A stretch of 64,000 nt of DNA. Source: Streptomyces dangxiongensis. Its GTDB lineage: Bacteria > Actinomycetota > Actinomycetes > Streptomycetales > Streptomycetaceae. The stretch is taken from positions 1,550,001 through 1,614,000 of the forward strand of contig NZ_CP033073.1 in NCBI RefSeq assembly GCF_003675325.1. Reading direction: 5' to 3'. Both the position numbers and the translations under genes were made by a program. The notes under the pieces were generated by a model. It saw only the letters and a list, made by a program, of their open reading frames with translations, was not told the DNA's origin and ran no database searches. Below are positions 1 to 8,723 of this stretch, in pieces (positions within the stretch are counted from its first letter, which is position 1; each line of letters opens with the position of its first letter).

Positions 1-599
1 GCCAGCGGCCCGGAGCCCGCGAGCCCATCCTGAAGGCCCTGTCCCTTCCCGGGGTCGCAGCGGTCCTGTTCGTGGTCGCGGCCTACGTGCTGGCCCACAA
101 CATCCTCTACACCTACATCGCGACCTTCCTCGACGCCTACGACATGGGTGGCTCCCGCGACATCGTGCTGCTCGTCTTCGGCATCGCGTCGGTGGTGAGC
201 ATCTGGATCACGGGTGCTCTGGTCGATCGCAAGCTGCGTCAGCTCACCATCGTCAGCAGCGCTCTGTTCCTGGTCGCCTCCGTCCTGCTGGCGGTACTGG
301 CTGACAACATGGTCGTGGTCTATGCGGCGATGGTGCTGTGGGGTCTGGGATGGGGAGGCGTCACCACCCTCCTGCAGACGGCGGTCACCGACGCGGGAGG
401 CGACCGAGGACAGGCCCTGCTGGTCACCACGTGGAACTCGTTCATGGCCGGCGGCGGCGCGGCCGGCGGCATCCTCCTGGACGGTCTCGGCCCCAAGTCG
501 TTCCCGTGGAGCGTCCTCGCCCTCATGGCCCCGGTACTCATCGTCGTGGTCGCTGCCCGCAAGCACGCCTTCCCCTCCGTCCGCCCGGGGGCCGAGTGA
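1..599 (+). CDS. MFS transporter, C-terminal part (cut by window edge)
   Basis: The frame is open to the left edge, so only about the last 198 residues of an inner-membrane transporter are visible. They show successive hydrophobic helices separated by short basic loops. The loop GALVDRKLR after the second visible helix matches the conserved cytoplasmic loop of major facilitator proteins (G-x3-DR-x2-R). The glycine-rich helix LWGLGWGGVTTLLQ is typical of the C-terminal half of drug or sugar efflux MFS members. Substrate cannot be told. A strong hairpin lies about 155 bases downstream of the stop. Confidence 0.8.
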   Translation, partial: QRPGAREPILKALSLPGVAAVLFVVAAYVLAHNILYTYIATFLDAYDMGGSRDIVLLVFGIASVVSIWITGALVDRKLRQLTIVSSALFLVASVLLAVLADNMVVVYAAMVLWGLGWGGVTTLLQTAVTDAGGDRGQALLVTTWNSFMAGGGAAGGILLDGLGPKSFPWSVLALMAPVLIVVVAARKHAFPSVRPGAE

Positions 600-753
600 G
601 ACATCGGGCGCCTGCTCGGGGCGCCGGACGATCCCACGGCCTGCACTCCTCGGATTCGTCGGACCGCTGACGAAAGAGCACCCCATGAGCGCGCCACGCA
701 GAGGAGTTCGATCTCGCCATCCCCCGCCGGGACGCTCCGTGCGCGGCGCTGAC

Positions 754-792
754 GAAGACCCCGTACCCAGCACTTGTGGGTACGGGGTCTTC
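754..792. terminator. Bidirectional hairpin terminator
   Basis: The arms 754-769 (GAAGACCCCGTACCCA) and 777-792 are perfect 16-base complements around a 7-base loop. The hairpin sits between the MFS gene on the plus strand and the convergent unknown gene on the minus strand, so it can stop both transcripts. Confidence 0.85.
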
Positions 793-838
793 CCGCGTGG
801 GTGCGAGGAGAGGCAACGGCCGCAGGCGGGGGCGGCGG

Positions 839-1369
839 TCAGCCGTCGGCGGACTCCATGACCCAGCCCCGCCGGATCGTCCACACCCGGCCGTCCGACG
901 TCGCGCCGCGCATCCCGTCCAGCACTCCCGGTCCGGCGGCGGTCACCAGACGCGTGTCCCCCGCGGACGCGAAGCCGAACGTGCGGCGCGGGTCCCAGTC
1001 GGTGCTGTGCCGCAGGCGACGGCTCAACTGGGCCCAGCCGACGGGCGCCGCGGCCACCACCCAGGCGTCCGGCGCCACACCGGTCAGCCGGCGGGCCTGC
1101 CGCAGCCAGGAGGCAGCCTCCTCCGGCCAGTCGACGACCGCGGCGAGCCGTCCGCCGCGTTCCTGCCAGGCGTCGGCGAACGCGAGGGCGGCGGCCCTCG
1201 ACGCGGCGTCCCGGCCGTGCCCCAGGGCGACGCTGCCGCCACGGACGCCGCAGTCCTCCAGCAGTGCCAGCAGGCGCGCGAGCTCGCGGTCGGTGTGCGG
1301 GCGGGGAGCGGGCCAGGGCCCGTGGTCGGCGAGTGCGGCCGGGTCCAGCCGTGGTGAGGGCTCACTCAT
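839..1369 (-). CDS. Conserved actinobacterial protein of unknown function
   Basis: Encodes 176 residues from an ATG whose first bases overlap the stop of the upstream Ada-like gene (ATGA), so the two are probably translated together. There is no signal peptide or membrane helix. The middle part (GGSVALGHGRDAASRAAALAFADAW, described here only by its pattern of small and acidic residues) and the later DAWVVAAAP strand suggest an alpha/beta fold faintly like periplasmic-binding or ABC substrate-binding proteins, but it would be cytoplasmic. I do not recognise a catalytic motif. Coupling to a putative zinc/thiolate DNA-repair-like domain is the only hint to its role. Confidence 0.7.
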   Translation of the reverse strand: MSEPSPRLDPAALADHGPWPAPRPHTDRELARLLALLEDCGVRGGSVALGHGRDAASRAAALAFADAWQERGGRLAAVVDWPEEAASWLRQARRLTGVAPDAWVVAAAPVGWAQLSRRLRHSTDWDPRRTFGFASAGDTRLVTAAGPGVLDGMRGATSDGRVWTIRRGWVMESADG

Positions 1370-1689
1370 GACGGCTCCCCCTTCCGCCATGCCCGGTGGC
1401 GGAGGGGCAGGCAGACCGCGCACGGCCGGTACCCGGCGGCGAGGGCGGTGGCCTCGTCCGCGAAGAACACGCGGTGGCGTACGTAGTTCCCGCGGGCGAT
1501 GTGCCGCAGAGCGGACGGACAGTCCAGCCGTCCGTAGATACGTCCGCGCCGGTAGCCACCGAACCGGCCGGGCACGCCGCTGCGGTACGGCCGGCCGTCG
1601 CCACCGATCAGCGTGTGACCGCGAGCGGTCGCCGTCGCGGGGGCCGTGTCGTCGAGCCGTCGTCTGTCCACGGAGGCACTGTGCATCAT
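1366..1689 (-). CDS. Ada-type metal-binding domain protein
   Basis: Encodes a 107-residue stand-alone protein resembling the N-terminal zinc domain of the Ada methyl-phosphotriester repair protein. The motif IYGRLDCPSALRHI followed by YVRHRVFF and RPCAVCLP follows the Ada order (first cysteine, then C-x2-C). Only three cysteines are present in the metal-site region. The second cysteine of the usual first pair is absent, so the site is atypical. There is no methyltransferase or AraC domain. It starts at ATG 1689 (a second ATG follows at 1686) and overlaps the next gene by four bases. A role in sensing alkylation is an inference only. Confidence 0.75.
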   Translation of the reverse strand: MMHSASVDRRRLDDTAPATATARGHTLIGGDGRPYRSGVPGRFGGYRRGRIYGRLDCPSALRHIARGNYVRHRVFFADEATALAAGYRPCAVCLPLRHRAWRKGEPS

Positions 1690-1794
1690 TCCGGGCGGCC
1701 GTACCAGCGGTATTCGGACGTCGACCGCGCCGCCGTCCCCTTCCTTGCCGGCGTCCGGTCGGGGTCCCCCGGACGGGTGAGGCGGGTGTCGCTG

Positions 1795-3295
1795 TCAGCC
1801 GGCGCGCAGGGGGTTCGGGAGGGGCAGGTAGCGGGCGTCCGCGCCGGCCGCGCCGGTCCAGCGCAGCAGCAGATTGGTCTTGCCCGGCAGGGTGGGCGCG
1901 GTCAGCAGGGCGGGGATCTCGGGCAGATCGTGCCGGGCGAGTGCGCGGCGGGCGGCGGGCCACGGGTCGAGGCCGGGACGGTGGTCGCCGAGGGCGCCGG
2001 CGATCTCGGTGAGGTGATTGACGACCAGGCAGTACACCAGCCGTTCCCAGCCGGCGGCACGGGAGACGTCCGGCAGCACCTTGGCGCCCTCGGCGTCCCG
2101 GAACAGGGCCTGCACGGGCGTACCGGACGCGTCGACGGCGACGAGGGTGTTCTGGAGGTGGGCCTCCAGGACGACCCCGTGGTCGCCGAACGCGGTCAGG
2201 ACGGGCGGTACGACCTGTCGCAGGTACGCCTCCCACCAGCCGGCCGGGTCGGCGGTGGCGGCCAGCGGGCTGCCGTCGAAGCCCTCGGCGAGGCCCGCGG
2301 CGAGCAGCGGGGTGGCGCCCGGCACGAGGTGGCCGCGCAGCCCGTCCCGGACCAGCACGGCCAGCTCCTCGAAGGCGAAGGCGGCGGTGCGGTAGCCGCG
2401 GTCGCTGAGCCAGGCCGCGGGCGGGCCCATCGCCGCGAAGGCGCGCCCGGCGGCGCTGTCGGTACGGCGGAGTCCGAGCAGGTCATGGCGCCACAGCCGG
2501 CGGATGTCGTTGGTGATGCGCACGTCCAGGCTGAACTTCAGGAACAGGTCGCGGCCGGGTTCGTACACCGTGCGGACCGCCGCCGTGGGCCGGACGTCGA
2601 ACGTGCTCGTGCCGAGCCGCAGCAGGCGGCCGTCGGCGAAGGCGGGGGCGAGGTCACGGGCGGCCAGGTCGAGCTGCCAGGGGTGGGCGGGCAGCAGCCG
2701 GTAGCCGGGCGGGGCCGTGCCGAGGGCGTCCAGTGCGGTCGTGTCGCCCTCCTCGGCCACCTGGTCCTCGCGGACGCCGAGCAGCACCAGCGGGAAACGG
2801 GCGTGCGCCTCGGGCGCGTACGGCAGCCAGGACGCGGCAGGGCCGCCACCGCGTGCCTTGGGGGCCGGGTGGTGGGGGTGGCCGGTGAGCAGCGACTGCT
2901 CCGAGCGCAGATACGGGTCGGCGGGGGGTGTGGCCCGCTCGCGGGCGGCGAGCAGGGCGGCGACCGTGTCCCGGCTGTCGATCATCTCGGCGGGCAGGTC
3001 GCCGCCGGGCAGTCCGGTGTGCCGGCGCAGCTCCTCGGCAACCAGTTTGACCAGCTCGGTGTGGCCGATCCGGCGCCAGACCCCGGCCGTGCGCACCTCG
3101 GGGTCGGCGGGGCGGCGCCCGGCCCGCACCCGCAGCAGCCGCCCGCCCGGCAGCCGGTGGACGCGCCGGTCCCCGGTGTCCGCGAGCGGTTCGGCCACCT
3201 CCCGCAGGAGGCAGTTGAGCAGGGGCGCTGCCGCGTACGCGTCGGCGCGGCGGCCGGTCTCGCCGGTCTCGCCGGCGGAGGGGTGTGAGGTCCAC
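1795..3295 (-). CDS. IucA/IucC family NIS siderophore synthetase (5' frameshift)
   Basis: About 500 residues of an NRPS-independent siderophore synthetase, which uses ATP to join a carboxylate such as citrate to an amine or alcohol. Family hallmarks are visible: HPHHPAPKAR (the HPxHPxxK-R adenylate loop), LFLKFSLDVRITNDIRR, and EAHLQNTL, ending in the C-terminal FhuF-like region with the kinase-like fold. The N-terminus ADAYAAAPLLNCLLREV is typical, but no usable start lies in this frame nearby. GTG 3293-3295 with GACCTCACA fits the family start only if one C is removed from the CCCC run at 3280-3283. This is either a real frameshift or a sequence error. It is divergent from a second IucA/IucC gene. 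Confidence 0.85.
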
Positions 3296-3480
3296 GCGTT
3301 CTCTTCGTCCGTCGTCGTCCGTCGTCGTCCGTAGTCCCTGGTCCGCCCGGCGCCCGTAGTCCCTGGTCCGTCCGGCGCCCGTGGTCCACGGTCCGTCCTC
3401 CATGGTCCGTCGTCCGGCGGGGCCCGGTGGCGGCGTCCCCCCGCACGCCGGTGCGCCATCGGTAGCCGGTCGCGATCAGT
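3296..3480. promoter_or_regulatory. Divergent IucA/IucC promoter region with direct repeats
   Basis: Spacer between two divergent siderophore synthetase genes. It contains two copies of a 25-base unit with one mismatch (3331-3355 and 3356-3380, beginning GTAGTCCCTGGTCCG), a third decayed copy from 3381, and a short GTCCGTCGTC repeat at 3308-3330. I looked for the DmdR/DtxR iron box (TTAGGTTAGGCTAACCTAA type) and did not see one. Confidence 0.55.
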
Positions 3481-5046
3481 ATGGCTGTCGTCCCCGACAA
3501 TGGTGCCGTGCCCCGCGTACCCGAGGAGCCGCCCGTGGACCGTCCCGCGACCACCGAGACCGAGGTCGCCGACGAGCTGGCCGCCGTCCGGCCCGGCCTG
3601 CTGCCCCGGTACGCGGCGGAGCTGCCGGGTGCCCGCGCCGCCGTGCTGACGCGCCTGTGGCGGGCGCTGGTCCATGAGCCGCTGCCGTGGCTCACCGGCC
3701 GGACGCCCGGGCCGCACGGCCTCGCCCTGCGCCTCGCCGACGGCCGCACGCTGCACGGCCCGCACGCGGACCCGTACGCCACGAGCGCGTACGTCACGGC
3801 GGTCCGCCTCGGCCGGGAGCGGCACGTGGATCCGGCGGCTCTGATGACCGCGCTCGGGGTGCCGCACGCGTCCCCCTTCGCGGCCGAACTGGCGCACAGC
3901 GTGGCGTCGCTGGCGCTGTCCCGGGCCGGCGCGGATCACTCGAAGGAGTGGCCGGCGCAGGACTGGGAGTGGGAGCAGCGGGTCGTCGACGGGCATCCGT
4001 TCCACCCCAACTGCCGCGCACGGCCCGGTTTCTCGGTGGCGGACCAGTTGGCGTACGGCCCGGAGCACGGGCCGGTGGTGGAGCTGGGGACGGTGCCGGT
4101 GCCGGCGGACCGGTGCCTGGTCTCCGGTGACTGGCCGGCCGAACTGCGCGACGGGGAGAGGCTGCTGGTGCCGGTGCACCCCTGGCAGGCCGAGCGGGTG
4201 CTCCGGGGGCCGTACGACCGCTGGCGCCCGGCCCGTCCGCTGATGTCGCTGCGCACGCTGGCACTTCCCGGTGGTCCGCATGTGAAGACCGCGCTCAGTG
4301 CCCGGCTGACGTCGTCGGTGCGGGACATCTCCGCGTACTCGGTTCAGGCCGCCGCGGTGCTGTCGTCGCTCGGTGAGGAACTGGCGGCGCGTACGGACGG
4401 TCTGCTGCACGTGACCCGGACCCTGGGCGCGGTCACCGCCGGCTCGCCCGCACTGGCGGCGCTGCTGCGGGAGTCACCCGAGGCGTACACGCGACCGGGT
4501 GAGCGCGTGCTGCCGGTGGCAGCGCTCTCCGGTACGGCCCTGCCCGGTGATCCCGCCTGGATGACCGCGTTCACCCGGCTGGCGCTCACGGTGGGCCTCG
4601 GGCTGCTCGACCTCGGGGTGGCCCTGGAGGCCCACGGGCAGAACCTCCTGGTGATCCTGGCCGCCGACGGCAGCCCCCGGCGGCTGGTCTACCGGGACCT
4701 CGCCGACATCCGGATCAGCCCCGCCCGGCTGGCCCGCCACGGCGTCCCGGTGCCGGACCTGTCCGGCCGTCTGATCACGGACGACGCGACCGCCCTGCGC
4801 CGCAAGCTGTTCGGCTCCCTGGTGGCGGGGGCGCTCGCCGGCACCGCGGGTTCGGGTCCGGCTCTGGCCGCCGCCCTGCGGGACGCTCTCCCCCACCTGC
4901 CGCACACCCCGGATCTCGCGGCCCTGCGCGACGACCCGCTGCCCGCGAAGGCGCTGACACTGATGCGCCTCTCCCCCGACCGCACCGGCGACATCTGGGC
5001 GGCGCTGCCCCCGCCCTGCTCGACGGCGTTCCCGGCGCTGAGCTGA
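3481..5046 (+). CDS. IucA/IucC family NIS siderophore synthetase
   Basis: A 521-residue cytoplasmic synthetase of the NRPS-independent siderophore pathway. Motifs in order: the N-terminal helical region, DGHPFHPNCRAR (variant of HPxHPxxK), VPVHPWQ, KTALSARLTSSVRDIS (the K...T-x3-R nucleotide and carboxylate segment) and LEAHGQNLL in the C-terminal domain. Length is a little under the usual 550-600. It starts at ATG 3481; GTG 3508 and GTG 3535 are alternatives. With the divergent paralogue it suggests a two-step assembly of a carboxylate or hydroxamate siderophore. Precursor genes such as a lysine decarboxylase or monooxygenase are not in the window, so the product is unknown. Confidence 0.88.
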   Translation: MAVVPDNGAVPRVPEEPPVDRPATTETEVADELAAVRPGLLPRYAAELPGARAAVLTRLWRALVHEPLPWLTGRTPGPHGLALRLADGRTLHGPHADPYATSAYVTAVRLGRERHVDPAALMTALGVPHASPFAAELAHSVASLALSRAGADHSKEWPAQDWEWEQRVVDGHPFHPNCRARPGFSVADQLAYGPEHGPVVELGTVPVPADRCLVSGDWPAELRDGERLLVPVHPWQAERVLRGPYDRWRPARPLMSLRTLALPGGPHVKTALSARLTSSVRDISAYSVQAAAVLSSLGEELAARTDGLLHVTRTLGAVTAGSPALAALLRESPEAYTRPGERVLPVAALSGTALPGDPAWMTAFTRLALTVGLGLLDLGVALEAHGQNLLVILAADGSPRRLVYRDLADIRISPARLARHGVPVPDLSGRLITDDATALRRKLFGSLVAGALAGTAGSGPALAAALRDALPHLPHTPDLAALRDDPLPAKALTLMRLSPDRTGDIWAALPPPCSTAFPALS

Positions 5047-5116
5047 TGTCGCGTCCTGGTGGGTGGCTGGAAACCGCGTTGGCCTCGCGGCCGCCGCCCG
5101 ATGGTGTACCCCTGAG

Positions 5117-5861
5117 GTGCCAGCGCGGTACGAGGCCCTGCGCCACCAGGTGCCGGAGTGGTTCCGGGACGATCCCGGGGGGCCGGATCCTCACGGACCC
5201 GGCGCTGATCCGTGACGCCAGTCGCCGGAGCACCACCGTCCGACGGAGCGGTGACGGCGGCCCGTTCGAGGCCCTGTGGGCACGGCTGCGGGCCGCGCTC
5301 CGGCCGGTCCCGGCCGGTGTGGTGTCGGCCGGGCGCTACCTGTGGTGCCTGCGCGACCCGGTGCGCTTCCCCGACGGCCGCCTCGGTCTGTACGACCGGA
5401 TCGTGCCGCCCCGGGCTCGTCGCCCGGCGTGGTGGTCCTGCCGCTGGCCGGCCCCGAGGAGAGGGTGGTGCTGATCGAGCACCACCGCCACGCGACCAGG
5501 AGCCGGCACTGGGAGGTGGTGCGGGGCTTCGGGGATCCGGGGGCCACGCCCGGGCAGAACGTCACCCGCGAGCTGAGGGAGGAGATCTCCGCCACGCCGA
5601 CCGGGGTGATCCCGCTGGGGGAACTGCACCCGGACAGCGATCTGTTGAGTCACAAGGCCGCCCTGTACGCGGCGCGTGTGGACGGGGTCGGCGACGTCGA
5701 GCAGGGCGAGGCGATCCGCCGGGCGATCACGGTGACCGGCGGCCGAGGCGGAGGAGATGGTGGCCGACGGACGGATCACCGACGGCTTCACCGTCGCCGC
5801 GTTGTACCGGGCCCGTCTGGCGGGGGTGTTCGGGGCGGAGGCGGTGGGCGGCGGGTCGTGA
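5117..5861 (+). pseudogene. Decayed NUDIX hydrolase
   Basis: Pieces of one ADP-ribose pyrophosphatase-like NUDIX protein lie in order but in different frames. VPARYEALRHQVPEWF comes from GTG 5117. TDPALIRDA and AGRYLWCLRDPVRFPDG are in the next frame. VVVLPLAGPEERVVLIEHHRHATRSRH and the box GFGDPGATPGQNVTRELREEIS lie in a third. AEEMVADGRITDGFTVAALYRAR then runs to the TGA at 5859-5861. At least three frame changes are needed. The NUDIX box keeps REL-x-EE but has lost the upstream Glu and the usual final glycine. It follows the siderophore gene by about 70 bases. Confidence 0.75.
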
Positions 5862-5936
5862 GCGTGGCCGGGCACCGGGTGGCGACGGCCGCCCGGCGTT
5901 TTGGAGTCCGGCCGGTCTGATCAATAGGATCCGGCG

Positions 5937-7196
5937 ATGATCAGAAGACAACGGCTGGCGGCGGGAGTCTGCGCTCTGCTCGCCGCCCTGACGGCCGGGA
6001 TCGCGTTCCCCGCCGGAGCGGTCGCCGACGAGACGGAGCAAGCCGCTCCCAAGGTCGAACTGGTGCTGGACGTCAGCGGTTCCATGCGTACCCGCGACAT
6101 CGACGGCGGCACCCGGATGGCCGCGGCGAAGCAGGCGTTCAACGAGGTGCTGGACGCGACCCCGGAGGAGGTCCGGCTCGGCATCCGCACCCTGGGCGCC
6201 AACTACCGCGGCAACGACCGCAAGGAGGGCTGCAAGGACACCGAGCAGCTCTACCCGGTCGGCCCGCTGGACCGGACCGACGCGAAGACGGCCGTGGCCA
6301 CGCTGGCACCGACCGGCTGGACGCCGATCGGGCCCGCGCTGCTGAAGGCGGCGGCCGACCTGAACGGCGGTGACGGCACCCGCCGTATCGTCCTGATCAG
6401 CGACGGCGAGGACACCTGCCAGCCGCTCGACCCGTGCGAGGTGGCACGGGAGATAGCCGCCAAGGGCATCGGGCTGACCATCGACACCCTCGGCCTGGTG
6501 CCCGACGCGAAGACCCGCGACCAGCTCAGCTGCATCGCGGACGCGACCGGCGGCACCTACACCTCCGTGCGGCACAAGGAGGAACTGACCGACCGCGTCG
6601 GGGATCTGGTGGACCGGGCGGCCGACCCGGTGGTCACGCCGGTGGCGACCGAGGGCGCGGCGCAGTGCGCGAAGGCGCCGGCACTGAAGTCCGGGCTGTA
6701 CACCGACCGTGAGGAGTTCGGGCAGCAGCGCTGGTACCGGGTGGACGTCGAGCCCGGCCAGGAGCTGCGCGCCTCGGTGAGCGTGGCCGACGACCGGGCC
6801 GTCCACCCCGACTACGGTGTGCTGCTGCGGGCGGTGACCGTGCACGGACGCGAGATCGTGCGCGGCGAGGCCGCCGGCACCGGCCGGACGGACACCGTCT
6901 CCACGGGCCTGCGCTATCCCCGGCCGGACAGCGACGACGACGCGCCGGCGGAGACGGTGTGCCTCCAGGTCACCAACTCATTCTCGGCCGCCACGGGCGT
7001 GAAGACCACGCCGGGCCTGCCGCTGGAGCTGACCGTCGACGTCGTGGACGGGCCGTCGGGCCACCACGACGTGGCCTCCTTCGGGCTCGGCCGCGGCTGG
7101 TGGCTGCTGGGCGCGCTGGTGCTGGCCGGCTTCCTCGCCGGTCTGCTGTGGGGCTGGCTGTCGCGCTGGCGGGTCGCCGTCTGGAGGACGAACTGA
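5937..7196 (+). CDS. Secreted/membrane von Willebrand factor A domain protein
   Basis: 419 residues. The signal peptide covers roughly residues 1-30 (RRQ, then a hydrophobic stretch ending AVA-DE). A VWA domain follows, with the MIDAS motif DVSGS at D45-S47-S49 and a second strand IVLISDGEDTC. The exported middle part is cysteine-containing, and a C-terminal membrane helix at about residues 385-410 is followed by a basic tail. It is therefore anchored with the VWA domain outside the cell, likely binding a metal and a protein ligand. The stop overlaps the start of the next gene (TGATG), and both proteins share the exported-domain plus C-terminal-helix layout, so they probably work as a pair. 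Confidence 0.85.
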   Translation: MIRRQRLAAGVCALLAALTAGIAFPAGAVADETEQAAPKVELVLDVSGSMRTRDIDGGTRMAAAKQAFNEVLDATPEEVRLGIRTLGANYRGNDRKEGCKDTEQLYPVGPLDRTDAKTAVATLAPTGWTPIGPALLKAAADLNGGDGTRRIVLISDGEDTCQPLDPCEVAREIAAKGIGLTIDTLGLVPDAKTRDQLSCIADATGGTYTSVRHKEELTDRVGDLVDRAADPVVTPVATEGAAQCAKAPALKSGLYTDREEFGQQRWYRVDVEPGQELRASVSVADDRAVHPDYGVLLRAVTVHGREIVRGEAAGTGRTDTVSTGLRYPRPDSDDDAPAETVCLQVTNSFSAATGVKTTPGLPLELTVDVVDGPSGHHDVASFGLGRGWWLLGALVLAGFLAGLLWGWLSRWRVAVWRTN

Positions 7197-7993
7197 TGCG
7201 TATCACACGTGTGCTGGGCGCCGCGCTGCTGGCGCTGGGGCTGGCCGCCGGGCCGGCCGCCGCCGACTCCTCGCCGTCCCCGGGCGCCTCCGACGACGGC
7301 AAGGCGCCCACCCGGGCGGGCACGTCGTTCCGTACGGCGACGGAGATCGAGCAGGGGCAGCGGGCCACCGCGTCCGGCTCCGCCGGTGACTACCTGTACT
7401 GGTCGTTCCCTGCGGACACCGGGCGGCGTCCCACCGTCCGGGCGACCGTGAAGCTGCCCGGCACGCACGGCCCCCAGGCGTGGCAGCTCGACGTGTACGA
7501 CGGGCTGCGGCGCCGGCAGGCCTGCCAGTACGGCGCCCAGACCCGCACCGCGGCGCAGGGCACCGGTTCGGTCGAACTGGCCTGTGTGCTGCGCACGGTG
7601 CGCGGCTGGTCGGAGCCGTGGGCCAACGACCCGCTGCCGGGCACGTACTACGTCCGGCTGACCGTGGTGGACCTCGGCGCCTCCGACCTCGGGCAGCCGG
7701 TGAGCGCCGAGGTGCGCGTCGACACCAAGGACATCGGCGGCGCGGCCGCGGTGGACGGTTCGCTGGGCAAGCCGCTCGTCCCCGGGATCGCCGTCGAGGC
7801 CGGTGACGAGGACGGTTCGAAGGCGGCGGTGCTGTCCAGCTTCGGTTCGGACGACGGCTGGTCGTCGGGCTGGTGGTCCGACCGCTGGGTGTGGACCGCG
7901 ATCGGCGGCATGCTGGCCGCGCTTGCCGGTGTCGGCGGATATGTGCTGACGCGCGGACCGGGACGGCCGTCCCGGGTGCCGCCGAACGTCTGA
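7196..7993 (+). CDS. Exported membrane-anchored protein, partner of VWA protein
   Basis: 265 residues, starting at ATG 7196 inside the stop of the VWA gene. It has an N-terminal signal peptide (ITRVLGAALLALGLAAGPAAA-DS), a 200-residue extracellular beta-rich domain (GTSFRTATEIEQGQRATASGSAGDYLYWSF resembles a pre-peptidase C-terminal or jelly-roll-like beta domain), and a C-terminal helix (WVWTAIGGMLAALAGVGGYVL) followed by a basic tail. No catalytic motif is evident. A perfect hairpin terminator follows 10 bases after the stop, closing this two-gene unit. Confidence 0.75.
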   Translation: MRITRVLGAALLALGLAAGPAAADSSPSPGASDDGKAPTRAGTSFRTATEIEQGQRATASGSAGDYLYWSFPADTGRRPTVRATVKLPGTHGPQAWQLDVYDGLRRRQACQYGAQTRTAAQGTGSVELACVLRTVRGWSEPWANDPLPGTYYVRLTVVDLGASDLGQPVSAEVRVDTKDIGGAAAVDGSLGKPLVPGIAVEAGDEDGSKAAVLSSFGSDDGWSSGWWSDRWVWTAIGGMLAALAGVGGYVLTRGPGRPSRVPPNV

Positions 7994-8002
7994 TCCGCTC
8001 AT

Positions 8003-8032
8003 GTGAAGGCCCGCCCACCGGCGGGCCTTCAC
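8003..8032. terminator. Hairpin terminator
   Basis: Perfect 13-base arms GTGAAGGCCCGCC (8003-8015) and 8020-8032 with a 4-base loop. It lies between the VWA-pair operon and the convergent HxlR gene. Confidence 0.85.
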
Positions 8033-8074
8033 TGTGCGGCCGGGGTCCGGGTGACGTCCGGAGGCGGCGTCCGT

Positions 8075-8701
8075 TCACGCCTGTCGGAGGGCTTCGGCGA
8101 GGGTGCCGTCGCCGGTCACCGTCACCCGTCCGTCCCGTACCGCGTCTGCCAGGCCCAGCTCTCCCCGGGCCAGGGCCTCGCAGGTCGCCGCGTCCATCGT
8201 CAGCCGCGCCGCGGGCTCCCCGGGAGCGGGCCCGTCGCCGTACACCGGCCCGGTCGGGGCGCCGACCCGCAGGTGGAAGTCGCCCTCCTCCAGGTGTACT
8301 TCGACGGTCCCCTCGCCCTCCAGCGCGCGCAGCAACGGCAGCGCGAACCAGTGCGCGCGGACCGCGTCGGTCGGGCGCCGCTCCCCCAGTTCGGCCTCGC
8401 CCCAACTGCCCAGCGCCTGCAACACCGGCAGCAACCGCCGCCCGCGGTCCGTGATCTCGTACACGTACGCCGCGCCCGGCGGGGGCAGCCGCCGCCTGGT
8501 GGTGAGCCCGTCCCGTTCCATGTCCCTCAGCCGGGAGGCGAGGACGTCCGTGCTCACGCCGGGCAGGTCGGCGTGCAGGTCCGTGTAGCGGCGGGGGCCG
8601 GCGAGCAGTTCCCGGACGATCAGCAGGGTCCAGCGGTCGCCGACGAGGTCGAGCGCGCGGGCCGCGGAGCAGTACTGGTCGTAGCTTCGGCGAGGTGGCA
8701 T
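8075..8701 (-). CDS. HxlR family regulator with C-terminal SCP2-like domain
   Basis: 208 residues. Residues 1-100 are a winged helix of the HxlR type: SYDQYCSAARALDLVGDRWTLLIVRELLAG, RRYTDLHADLPGVSTDVLASRLRDMERDGL, YEITDRGRRL. Residues 110-208 look like a sterol-carrier-type or lipid-binding C-terminal domain often fused to this group. It is divergent from an aminotransferase gene, and the 81-base gap holds two palindromes that are good candidates for its operator. It therefore probably controls itself and the aminotransferase. Start is ATG 8701. Confidence 0.85.
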   Translation of the reverse strand: MPPRRSYDQYCSAARALDLVGDRWTLLIVRELLAGPRRYTDLHADLPGVSTDVLASRLRDMERDGLTTRRRLPPPGAAYVYEITDRGRRLLPVLQALGSWGEAELGERRPTDAVRAHWFALPLLRALEGEGTVEVHLEEGDFHLRVGAPTGPVYGDGPAPGEPAARLTMDAATCEALARGELGLADAVRDGRVTVTGDGTLAEALRQA

Positions 8702-8723
8702 GCGACGCAGTCTAGACATGTTG

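Noticed and set aside
839..2236. A single 465-codon minus-strand frame
   Set aside because: Only its last 176 codons look like a protein. The rest overlaps the Ada-like gene and the end of the IucA/IucC gene in the wrong frame.
3301..3420. Possible CRISPR-like array in the repeated promoter
   Set aside because: The repeat units are contiguous with no unique spacers, and no cas genes are present.
3457..3459. ATG 3457-3459 as the start of the minus-strand IucA/IucC gene
   Set aside because: It would add about 50 residues of Arg/Gly/Pro repeat translated from the repeat-rich promoter and leave only about 20 bases to the divergent gene.
3296..3480. An iron box for the siderophore genes
   Set aside because: No segment resembles TTAGGTTAGGCTAACCTAA even loosely. 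The repeats are of a different sequence.
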